From NCBI RefSeq assembly GCF_013003965.1, contig NZ_CP053069.1:651419-715418 (forward strand): a stretch of DNA of 64,000 nucleotides, read 5' to 3'. The stretch comes from Usitatibacter rugosus (GTDB taxonomy: Bacteria; Pseudomonadota; Gammaproteobacteria; Burkholderiales; Usitatibacteraceae). Of the stretch, positions 28,679-35,985 are shown one piece after another. The translations under genes were made by a program, and so were the position numbers. The first letter of the stretch is position 1. Every line of letters begins with the position of its first letter. The notes beneath the pieces were generated by a model, which was given only the letters and a program-made list of their open reading frames with translations, did no database searches and had not been told where the DNA came from.

Positions 28679-29919
28679 TCGATCCCCGCAAACGCGATAC
28701 CCGCCACCTCCTCGTCGCCCTCGACGTCGGCACGTCGAAGATCGTGACGCTGGTCGCCGAGATCACGCCCGAGCACACGCTGAACCTGATCGGCATGGGC
28801 AGCCATCCGTCGCGGGGCCTGAAGAAGGGCGTGGTCGTGAACATCGAGTCCACGGTGAACGCGATCCAGCGCTCGCTCGAGGAAGCCGAGCTCATGGCCG
28901 ACGCGAAGATCAAGGAAGTGATCACCGCGATCGCCGGCAGCCACATCAAGTCCTTCAACTCGCACGGCATGGTGGCGATCAAGGACAAGGAAGTGCAGCA
29001 GTACGACATCGACCGCGTGATCGAGACGGCGCGCGCCGTGAACATCCCGGTCGAGCAGCAGGTCCTGCACATCCTCGAGCAGGAATTCATCATCGACGGG
29101 CAGGGCAGCGTCCGCCAGCCGCTCGGCATGAGCGGCATGCGCCTCGAGGTGAAGGTGCACATCGTGACCGGCGCCGTGTCGGCCGCGCAGAACATCATGA
29201 AGTGCGTGCGCCGGTGCGGGCTCGAGGTGCACGACCTCATGCTGCAGCCGCTCGCGTCCTCCGACGCCGTGCTGCTCGACGACGAGAAGGAGCTGGGCGT
29301 GTGCCTCGTCGACGTGGGCGGCGGCACGACCGACATCGCGGTCTTCACCGACGGCGCCATTCGCCATACGAGTGTCATCCCGATCGCCGGCGACCAGATC
29401 ACCAACGACATCGCGATGGCGCTTCGCACGCCGACCAAGGATGCCGAGGAGCTGAAGATCCAGCACGGCGTGGCGCTCCGCCAGCTCGCCAGCACCACCG
29501 AGATGATCGAGGTGCCGGGCGTCGGCGAACGCGGCCCGCGCGAGCTCTCGCGCCAGACGCTCGCCGAAGTGATCGAGCCGCGCGTCGAAGAACTCTATTC
29601 GCTCATCCAGCGGGAGCTTCGCTCCTCCGGCCTGGAAGAGTTGCTGTCTTCCGGAATCGTCCTCACGGGCGGTTCCTCGTTGATGCGAGGCATGGTCGAG
29701 CTGGGGGAAGAGGTCTTCCACATGCCCGTCCGGGTCGGCGTTCCCAACTACACGGGCGCGCTCTCCGAAGTGGTTCGCAATCCGCGCTACGCCACCGCCG
29801 TGGGCCTGCTGATGGCCGGCCTCGACCAGGTGAAGCGCGAGCAGCACGCACGCATGCAGGGCCAGGGGTTCAAGGACGTATTCGAACGCATGAGGTTGTG
29901 GTTCAAGGGCAATTTCTAG
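28675..29919 (+). CDS. ftsA: Cell division protein FtsA
   Basis: FtsA is the actin-like protein that tethers FtsZ to the membrane. The 414-residue protein has the phosphate-1 loop ALDVGTSKI, a 1C domain segment beginning GMGSHPSRGLKKG, LVDVGGGTTDIAVF (phosphate 2) and TGGSSLMRGM (adenosine motif). The C-terminal amphipathic helix is visible as FERMRLWFKGNF. It overlaps ftsQ by 4 bp. Confidence 0.96.
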   Translation: MIDPRKRDTRHLLVALDVGTSKIVTLVAEITPEHTLNLIGMGSHPSRGLKKGVVVNIESTVNAIQRSLEEAELMADAKIKEVITAIAGSHIKSFNSHGMVAIKDKEVQQYDIDRVIETARAVNIPVEQQVLHILEQEFIIDGQGSVRQPLGMSGMRLEVKVHIVTGAVSAAQNIMKCVRRCGLEVHDLMLQPLASSDAVLLDDEKELGVCLVDVGGGTTDIAVFTDGAIRHTSVIPIAGDQITNDIAMALRTPTKDAEELKIQHGVALRQLASTTEMIEVPGVGERGPRELSRQTLAEVIEPRVEELYSLIQRELRSSGLEELLSSGIVLTGGSSLMRGMVELGEEVFHMPVRVGVPNYTGALSEVVRNPRYATAVGLLMAGLDQVKREQHARMQGQGFKDVFERMRLWFKGNF

Positions 29920-29935
29920 AAAAAAGGAGACGACG

Positions 29936-31084
29936 ATGATCGAGCTGTTGGAAAGCACCTCGCCGGAAGCGGTGATCAAGGTGGTCGGCGTGGGCGGCTG
30001 CGGCGGAAACGCGGTCGACCACATGATCAACAACGGAGTGAGCGGCGTGGAGTTCATGACCATGAACACCGACGCGCAGGCGCTGAAGCGCTGCCTCGCG
30101 AAGACCACGCTGCAGCTGGGCCATGGCATCACCAAGGGCCTGGGCGCGGGCGCGAATCCCGAAGTCGGGAGACTCGCCGCGGAAGAAGACCGCGAACGCA
30201 TTTCGGAGCTGATCCAGGGCGCCGACATGCTCTTCGTGACGGCCGGCATGGGAGGCGGCACCGGGACCGGTGCGGCGCCCGTCATCGCGCAGATCGCGCG
30301 CGAGATGGGGATCCTCACTGTCGCGGTTGTCACGAAGCCGTTCGCGTTCGAGGGCAAGCGCCAGAAGGTGGCTGCCGTCGGGATCGACCAGCTCAAGCAA
30401 CATGTCGACTCGCTGATCATCATCCCCAACGACCGCCTGATGCAGGTGCTGGGCGAGGACGTCACGTACGAAGACGCGTTCCGCGCCAGCAACGACGTGC
30501 TGAACGGCGCCGTCGCGGGCATCGCCGAGGTGATCAACTGCCCCGGCACGGTGAACGTGGACTTCGCCGACGTGCGCACGGTGATGAGCGAGAACGGTGT
30601 CGCGATGATGGGATCGGCCACCGCGTCGGGACCGGAACGCGCGCAGTGCGCGGCCGAGCAAGCCGTGCATTCGCCGCTGCTCGAGGACATCCACCTCTCG
30701 GGCGCGCGTGGCGTGCTGGTGAACATCACCGCGAGCAAGACGATGAAGCTGAAGGAAGTGCACGAGGTGATGAACACCATCCGCTCGTTCACCGCCGAGG
30801 ACGCGACCGTGATCTACGGCAGCGTGTTCGACGAGTCGATCGGCGACGCGCTTCGCGTGACCATCGTGGCCACGGGCCTCGGCGGGCCGCAGGCGCAGCG
30901 CCAGCAGCCGGTGATGCAAGTGGTGCAGCGCACGGGAACGGACGACGCGCAGGGCGTGAACTACGAAGAGCTGGACCAGCCCACCGCGATCCGCCGCCGC
31001 CGGGACCATACGATCGAGGCGCTGCGGCATTCGGGCGTCGAGATGCTCGACATTCCGGCGTTCCTGCGCAAGCAGGCGGATTGA
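29936..31084 (+). CDS. ftsZ: Cell division protein FtsZ
   Basis: FtsZ is the tubulin-like GTPase that forms the division ring. The 382-residue protein has VGVGGCGGNAVDHM, the tubulin signature GGGTGTG (106-112), NDRLMQVL and the conserved C-terminal peptide DIPAFLRKQAD that binds FtsA and ZipA-type partners. A strong AAGGAG lies before ATG 29936, separated from ftsA by 16 bp. It is the last gene of the cluster; an intrinsic terminator follows. Confidence 0.97.
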   Translation: MIELLESTSPEAVIKVVGVGGCGGNAVDHMINNGVSGVEFMTMNTDAQALKRCLAKTTLQLGHGITKGLGAGANPEVGRLAAEEDRERISELIQGADMLFVTAGMGGGTGTGAAPVIAQIAREMGILTVAVVTKPFAFEGKRQKVAAVGIDQLKQHVDSLIIIPNDRLMQVLGEDVTYEDAFRASNDVLNGAVAGIAEVINCPGTVNVDFADVRTVMSENGVAMMGSATASGPERAQCAAEQAVHSPLLEDIHLSGARGVLVNITASKTMKLKEVHEVMNTIRSFTAEDATVIYGSVFDESIGDALRVTIVATGLGGPQAQRQQPVMQVVQRTGTDDAQGVNYEELDQPTAIRRRRDHTIEALRHSGVEMLDIPAFLRKQAD

Positions 31085-31174
31085 TGTTGCTGCTCTAGGA
31101 AGGCCCGGACCTCCGGGCTTCGCACTCGCTGGACCTGCCGCCGATCGTCTCCCGGCGGCGGGTGCCGCACTTTC

Positions 31175-31203
31175 ACGGGCCCGCCTCGCGCGGGCCCGTT
31201 TTC
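31175..31203 (+). terminator. Intrinsic terminator after ftsZ
   Basis: A 10-bp GC stem (ACGGGCCCGC with GCGGGCCCGT) closes a short CCTCGC-type loop and is followed by TTTTC. It lies 90 bp after the ftsZ stop and probably ends the dcw transcript. Confidence 0.8.
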
Positions 31204-31243
31204 ACTTTTGACTCCCTACACCGCTGCTCGCGATTCAACATGT

Positions 31244-31485
31244 GAGGAGGGCGAGGGGGTCGGTCGGTCTTTTGTCGTTCGGCACCCGGATCTGGCGGAT
31301 CGTGGACTCGTCGGGTGCGGCCGTCGTGTCGATGTCGCTTGCACAGGTTGCGGGGGCACATCCGTCACCGCGCTATTGCACCGCACTCCGACGCGAACGG
31401 TTCATTCCGCCAGTCCTCTCGCCGAACGAAAAAAGCCCGACGCGACCCCCTGCCCTCCACGACCGTGTGTGATTCGGTGTTCATC
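31244..31485 (+). repeat. Copy A of a ~240-bp inverted repeat pair
   Basis: Copy A reads along the plus strand and matches the reverse complement of 31520-31762. Shared blocks include GTTCGGCACCCGGATCTGG (31277-31295), GCACTCCGACGCGAACGGTT (31383-31402) and CCAGTCCTCTCGCC. Other stretches have diverged and carry small indels, so neither copy looks like a maintained gene, although short conceptual translations share RHPDLADRGL. The region between the ftsZ terminator and the next gene otherwise holds nothing recognisable. Confidence 0.75.
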
Positions 31486-31519
31486 GTGGAGCACGACGTC
31501 TGCGGCCGCCGATCTTCGG

Positions 31520-31762
31520 TACCGAACGTCGTATCCGACACGGCCGCGGGGGACAGGGGGCGCGTGGGTCTCTTTTCCTTCGGCGGGAGGACTGGCGAAT
31601 GGACCGTTCGCGTCGGAGTGCGGCCAAATCATGCGGCCTACGCACTTCGATCCGCACTCGTCGCAAGTGACGTCAACGCGACGACTCCCTACGAATAGTC
31701 CACGGTCCGCCAGATCCGGGTGCCGAACGGAAAAAGACCTACCGCCCCCTCGTCTCCCTCGA
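31520..31762 (-). repeat. Copy B of the ~240-bp inverted repeat pair
   Basis: Copy B lies on the minus strand, facing copy A across about 35 bp (31486-31519), so a transcript of the region could fold into a long imperfect hairpin. On the minus strand it reads GTTCGGCACCCGGATCTGG then GCACTCCGACGCGAACGGTC. Conceptual translation contains CDECG and PHSDANGPF but lacks a start with ribosome-binding signal. Function is unknown. Confidence 0.75.
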
Positions 31763-31783
31763 CTGTTTACCGCGCAGCCGAGA

Positions 31784-32374
31784 TCAATAGCGCGGCGGAC
31801 GCGGGCCGGGCGGCGGCGGGGGCGGGGCGTGCTCCGGCGCCACGGGGCGCACATCGACCGCGACCCTGAGGCGCGGGCCCGGATCGTGCGGCAGGCGCGT
31901 GCGCAGCTCGTGGCCGTTGTAGAGGTAGCGCACGTCGTAGCCGACGGTGGCCTCGCGCACTTCCTCGACCTGGCGGCACTTCTCCACCTGGCGCGTGGTG
32001 GGCACGCGCTCGACTTCCGTGGCCTGCGCCTGGTTGTTGCGGTCGACCTGGTTGCCGATGGCGCCGCCGGCGATGGTGCCGGCGATGGTGGCCGCCGTGT
32101 TGCCGCGGCCGCTGCCGACCTGGTGGCCCGCCACGCCGCCGATGATGGCGCCGAGCACGGTGCCCGGGCCGATGGAGGCACCGGTGTCGGTGCGGGTGAC
32201 GGTGCGGTTCTCGTAGGTGCGCACCTGCTCGTTCCAGCACTCTTCGCGCTTGATCGGGATGCGCTCGATCACGGGGCGCGACTCGAGGACGCGGGCACTG
32301 TCGGAGAAGCCCTGCGCGAACGCGGCGGGCGAGAGGACGGCGAATGCAACGGCGGGAAGCAATAGGCTCTTCAT
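31784..32374 (-). CDS. Exported glycine-zipper 2TM-domain protein (17-kDa surface antigen-like)
   Basis: The 196-residue product has a signal peptide (MKSLLLPAVAFAVLSPAAFAQ) and a central glycine zipper (GTVLGAIIGGVAGHQVGSGRG...AGGAIGNQV) as in SlyB and the rickettsial 17-kDa antigen family. The C-terminus is Pro-rich. No lipobox cysteine is seen after the signal peptide. It is likely periplasmic or outer-membrane associated with a role in envelope integrity (family inference). ATG 32374 was chosen for the signal peptide; an upstream ATG at 32452 adds 26 unlikely residues. Confidence 0.85.
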   Translation of the reverse strand: MKSLLLPAVAFAVLSPAAFAQGFSDSARVLESRPVIERIPIKREECWNEQVRTYENRTVTRTDTGASIGPGTVLGAIIGGVAGHQVGSGRGNTAATIAGTIAGGAIGNQVDRNNQAQATEVERVPTTRQVEKCRQVEEVREATVGYDVRYLYNGHELRTRLPHDPGPRLRVAVDVRPVAPEHAPPPPPPGPRPPRY

Positions 32375-32443
32375 CGGGGCTCCGGAGAGTTCTTGGTGTC
32401 TGCCCCCATGTAACGCGCGAACCCCGGCCGCGGATGACCGGTG

Positions 32444-32469
32444 CGGCGACACCCGCGAGGGTGTCGCCG
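32444..32469. terminator. Strong GC hairpin after the 32480-33127 gene
   Basis: CGGCGACACCC (32444-32454), a GCGA loop and GGGTGTCGCCG (32459-32469) form an 11-bp perfect stem 10 bp past the stop codon of the minus-strand gene. It lacks a T run, so termination is possible but not certain. Confidence 0.5.
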
Positions 32470-32479
32470 GACTACGACG

Positions 32480-33127
32480 CTACTTCTTGGCGGGTGCGGG
32501 TGCGGGTGCCGGGGCCGGAGCCTTGGCCGGTGCGGCAGGCACGGGATCGAGCGCGACGGCGAAGGCCTCGGTGTACGTGATCTCGACCTGGTCGCCGACC
32601 TTCGCGAGCTTGTACTGGGCCGGATCCTGCACCTTGACTTCGCGCGGTGCGCCTTCGGGACCCTTGAGGGTCACCGTCTGCTTCTTGTCGTCCATCGCGA
32701 TCACGTTGGTGACGACCTTCGTCTGGCGTCCCGCGACGGCCGCGGGAACTTCGCCCGGCTTTGCCTTCGCCATGCCACCGGTTTCGGTTTTCGCGACCGG
32801 AGCCGTGCCACCTTTCTTCAGCTCGATCGACAGCGCCTCGACGTACTTCACGACGACCAGGTCGCCGGCCTTGATCATGTCGAAGTTCTTCACCTCGGGC
32901 CCGAGCGTGAGCGTGACGGGCTTGTCGTCCGGCCCGCGCAGCGTGACCGCGCGCTTGGCGCGATCGACGGCCTCGACCTTCGCCGTGGCAGTCACGGTGT
33001 TGGTGTCGACGCGCTTCCCGGGCGCCGAAGCTGTCGTGGAGGTGGCGCCTCCCGCGGGTTGCTGCGCGAGCGCGGCCGTGGCGGCGAGCGACGCGGCGAG
33101 GAGGGCGAGGGCGTACGTGCTTTTCAT
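32480..33127 (-). CDS. Exported protein with two copies of a small beta-rich repeat
   Basis: A 215-residue product with a signal peptide (MKSTYALALLAASLAATAALAQ) and two related units. The first includes VEAVDRAKRAVTLRGPDDKPVTL...DLVVVKYVEALSIEL and the second VIAMDDKKQTVTLKGPEGAPREV...DQVEITYTEAFAVAL, so an internal duplication is clear. The C-terminus is an Ala/Pro/Lys-rich tail. I do not recognise a named family with certainty. It is divergent from the DUF3300 gene. Confidence 0.75.
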   Translation of the reverse strand: MKSTYALALLAASLAATAALAQQPAGGATSTTASAPGKRVDTNTVTATAKVEAVDRAKRAVTLRGPDDKPVTLTLGPEVKNFDMIKAGDLVVVKYVEALSIELKKGGTAPVAKTETGGMAKAKPGEVPAAVAGRQTKVVTNVIAMDDKKQTVTLKGPEGAPREVKVQDPAQYKLAKVGDQVEITYTEAFAVALDPVPAAPAKAPAPAPAPAPAKK

Positions 33128-33218
33128 GCGAAATCCCCTGTCAGGAGTAGTAAGGAGTGGAGCGGACCCGTAGGATGCACCGAAATCCCGCCCTGCGTGG
33201 ATGGGACCAAAGTACGAT

Positions 33219-33247
33219 ATGACGTCCGAACCGCGCCGGACGATAAT
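33219..33247 (+). promoter_or_regulatory. Candidate promoter for the DUF3300 gene
   Basis: ATGACG (33219-33224), a 17-bp spacer and GATAAT (33242-33247, five of six matches) precede the gene at 33276, giving a ~20-nt leader that includes its GGAGGA ribosome-binding site. Confidence 0.45.
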
Positions 33248-33275
33248 CGCGGCAAGCAGCCCCTGGAGGAGTCCC

Positions 33276-34568
33276 ATGAGACGCAGAATCGAAGTCCTGG
33301 CGGCATGCGCCGTCACGCTGACCCTGCCGCTGGCCTGGGCCCAGCAGCCCGCCGCCACCGGACAGCAGATGGCGCCGCCCGCGGCGAAGCCCGCCACGCA
33401 AACGGCCGCGGCTCCTGCCGCCGGTGCAAAAACCTTCTCGCAGCAGGACCTCGACACGATCCTCGCGCCGATCGCGCTCTACCAGGACGCGCTGCTCGCG
33501 CAGATCTTCATGGCGTCCACCTATCCGCTCGAGGTCGTCGAGGCCGCGCGCTGGTCGGCCGCGAACCCGGGCGTGAAGGACAAGGCGCTCGAGGACGCGA
33601 TGCAGAAGCAGACGTGGGATCCGAGCGTGAAATCGCTCACGTCGGTTCCGACGGTGCTGAAGCAGATGAACGACAAGCTCGACTGGACGCAGAAGCTGGG
33701 CGACGCATTCCTCGCGCAGCAGAAGGACGTGATGGACACGGTGCAGTCGCTGCGCTCGAAGGCCGCGCAGAACGGCAACCTCAAGTCCACGCCCGAGCAG
33801 AACGTGAAGACGGAGAAGGAAGGCGACAAGACGGTGTACATCGTCGAGTCCGCCAAGCCCGACGTCGTCTACGTGCCGACGTACAACCCGAGCGTGGTCT
33901 ACGGCACGTGGTGGTATCCGTCCTATCCGCCCTACTACATGTACCCGCCGGGCTATGTGTATGCGCCGGGTCTCGCCTTCGCGACCGGCGTGGTCGTGGG
34001 CGCCGCGATCTGGGGCAACATCGGCTGGCGCGGCGGCGACGTGAACATCAACGTCAACAAGTACAACAACTTCAACCGCACCAACATCAGCAATAACAAC
34101 AACAACTGGAACCACAACGCCGATCACCGCAAGGGCGTCTCGTACCGCGACCAGGGCACGGCCCAGAAGTACAACCGCGGCGGGAACCAGGCGGCGGCGC
34201 AATCGCGTGAGCAGTTCCGCGGGCGTACGGAATCCGCGGGGCTTGGCGCCGATGCGCGTGGCAACGTCGGCAGTCAAGGCGGGCAGGGCGGCCAGCGCCT
34301 GTCCTCCAGCGACCGCAGCGGTGGCAGCGGCAATTTCGGCGGAGGCGATCGCGGCGGTAGCGGTGGCGGCAACTTCGGCGGTGGCGACCGCGCAGGCGGC
34401 GGTGGCAGCTACGGCGGCGGTGCCTCGGCGGGGAGCCATTCCCGCGGCGGCGGCAGTGGCGGCTTCTCCGGCTCCGGCAGCGGCGCCTCGACGCGCGCGG
34501 CGAGCTCGCGCGGCTCCATGAGCCGCGGCGGCGGCGGCGGTGGACGAGGCGGCGGCGGACGCCGTTAG
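33276..34568 (+). CDS. DUF3300 domain-containing exported protein with low-complexity tail
   Basis: The 430-residue product has a signal peptide (MRRRIEVLAACAVTLTLPLAWAQ) and a DUF3300 region containing LDTILAPIALYQDALLAQI, ASTYPLEVVEAARW and YVPTYNPSVVYG. A Tyr/Pro-rich hydrophobic stretch and an Asn-rich run (NISNNNNNWNHN) precede a C-terminal ~130-residue Gly/Ser/Arg-rich tail. The family is probably exported to the envelope; its molecular role is unknown. GGAGGA precedes ATG 33276. A DUF2950 gene follows 39 bp downstream, a pairing commonly seen for these two families. Confidence 0.88.
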   Translation: MRRRIEVLAACAVTLTLPLAWAQQPAATGQQMAPPAAKPATQTAAAPAAGAKTFSQQDLDTILAPIALYQDALLAQIFMASTYPLEVVEAARWSAANPGVKDKALEDAMQKQTWDPSVKSLTSVPTVLKQMNDKLDWTQKLGDAFLAQQKDVMDTVQSLRSKAAQNGNLKSTPEQNVKTEKEGDKTVYIVESAKPDVVYVPTYNPSVVYGTWWYPSYPPYYMYPPGYVYAPGLAFATGVVVGAAIWGNIGWRGGDVNINVNKYNNFNRTNISNNNNNWNHNADHRKGVSYRDQGTAQKYNRGGNQAAAQSREQFRGRTESAGLGADARGNVGSQGGQGGQRLSSSDRSGGSGNFGGGDRGGSGGGNFGGGDRAGGGGSYGGGASAGSHSRGGGSGGFSGSGSGASTRAASSRGSMSRGGGGGGRGGGGRR

Positions 34569-34607
34569 GCCCGCATCGGCCCGTCACCCATCGAACAAGG
34601 AACAGCC

Positions 34608-35537
34608 ATGAACCTGATGAGAATTTCTTCCCGCATCCTCGCCACCACGGCAGCGGCGCTGGCCTTCGGGGCCTTCGGGGCCTTCGCGGCCACGCCGGCG
34701 CCCACGCAGCAACGCACGTTCGCCACCGCCGATGAAGCGGCGGCCGCGCTTGCCGAGGCGGTTCGCTCGGGCGAGGGGAACAAGCTCCTCGCCGTCGTCG
34801 GACCCTCCTCGAAGAGCTGGCTCTTCACGGGCGACGAAGTCTCCGACCGCGCCGACTGGAAGCGCTTCCTCGAAGGCTACGACAAGAAGAAGTCCGTGAA
34901 GGCGGAAGGCGACGCGAAGGCGACGCTCGTCGTGGGCGACGACGACTGGCCCTTCCCGGCCCCGATCGTGAAGAAGGCCGGCAAGTGGTCCTTCGACGTG
35001 AACGCCGGAAAAGAGGAAGTCATCAACCGCCGCGTGGGCCGCAACGAGCTCGACACGATCCAGGTGCTGCTCGCGGTCGTCGATGCGCAGCGCGAGTTTG
35101 CGCAGACGCACGACGGCGCGTACGCGAAGCTCTTTCGCTCGACCACGGGCAAGCAGGACGGCTTGTACTGGGCCACGAAGGCCGGCGAGAAGCCGAGCCC
35201 GCTGGGCGCGCTCGCGGCCGAGGCCGCTCGCGACGGCTACGGCGGAAAGGCCGGCGGCAAGATCGAGCCCTTCCACGGCTACAGCTACCGGATCCTCACC
35301 TCGCAGGGTAAGAGCGCGCAGGGTGGGGCGTACGACTACGTGGCGGGCGGCCGCATGATCGGCGGCTTCGCGGTGCTGGCGTTTCCGGCGAACTACGGCA
35401 TCTCCGGCGTGAAGACCTTCATCGTGAACCACGACGGCGTCGTGTACGAGAAGGATCTCGGAGCGGGCACGGCCGATGCGGCCGCGAAGATCACGAAGTT
35501 CGATCCTTCGAAGGGATGGGAAAAGGTGCCGCAGTAA
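34608..35537 (+). CDS. DUF2950 domain-containing exported protein
   Basis: The 309-residue product has a signal peptide ending AFGAFAATPA and a DUF2950 body with ATADEAAAALAEAVRSGE, SWLFTGDEVSDRADW and the C-terminal GYSYRILTSQG...YGISGVKTFIVNHDGVVYEKDLG. The function of the family is unknown to me; pairing with DUF3300 suggests a shared envelope role. ATG 34608 follows AACAAGGAAC. Confidence 0.88.
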   Translation: MNLMRISSRILATTAAALAFGAFGAFAATPAPTQQRTFATADEAAAALAEAVRSGEGNKLLAVVGPSSKSWLFTGDEVSDRADWKRFLEGYDKKKSVKAEGDAKATLVVGDDDWPFPAPIVKKAGKWSFDVNAGKEEVINRRVGRNELDTIQVLLAVVDAQREFAQTHDGAYAKLFRSTTGKQDGLYWATKAGEKPSPLGALAAEAARDGYGGKAGGKIEPFHGYSYRILTSQGKSAQGGAYDYVAGGRMIGGFAVLAFPANYGISGVKTFIVNHDGVVYEKDLGAGTADAAAKITKFDPSKGWEKVPQ

Positions 35538-35545
35538 CGCGGCGC

Positions 35546-35941
35546 CTAGTCCTCGCGGCGCGCGACCTTTCCATCGTCGACGCGCACCTTGTCCCCTTCG
35601 CGAAGGTCGGGCTCGTCGTCGAGCATCACGACCTGGAAGCGCCCGTCGTCGAGGCGCACGGTCACTTCCCAGCGTGTGTTGACCTTCACCTTGTCGCGGC
35701 CGATCTTCGACGACGAGCCGAGCTGCGGCGGGCCGGCGTCCTTGCCGAAGGGGATCGTGGCCACGAGGCCGGAGGGCTTGGTGCTGTCCGCCGGCGTCGG
35801 CTTCTCTTCCTTGGTGATCGTCTTCACGGAGCGCACGACGCCGCATTCGGCGCACTTCGCTTGCAGCGGCACCGGCGCCGAGGGCGCTTGCGCTCCCGCG
35901 GATGTCACGAGGCCGAGCAGGACTGCCAGTACGATTCTCAT
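35546..35941 (-). CDS. Small exported protein with a CxxC motif
   Basis: The 131-residue product has a signal peptide (MRIVLAVLLGLVTSAGAQA) and, soon after, CAECGVVRSVKTI. The C-terminal half (VRLDDGRFQVVMLDDEPDLREGDKVRV) resembles the tail of SlyB-like outer-membrane lipoproteins, where a CxxCG-VxSV segment is also found, but no glycine zipper is present here. It converges with DUF2950 and is divergent from the patatin gene. Function is not assigned. Confidence 0.7.
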   Translation of the reverse strand: MRIVLAVLLGLVTSAGAQAPSAPVPLQAKCAECGVVRSVKTITKEEKPTPADSTKPSGLVATIPFGKDAGPPQLGSSSKIGRDKVKVNTRWEVTVRLDDGRFQVVMLDDEPDLREGDKVRVDDGKVARRED

Positions 35942-35985
35942 GTTGCCCCCTTTGCGATTCGACTCATTCTAGCAAGGACGTTCCC

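Noticed and set aside
31208-32365. A 385-codon plus-strand frame through the inverted repeats
   Set aside because: It crosses both repeat copies and runs antisense to the glycine-zipper gene; no start signal or domain is seen.
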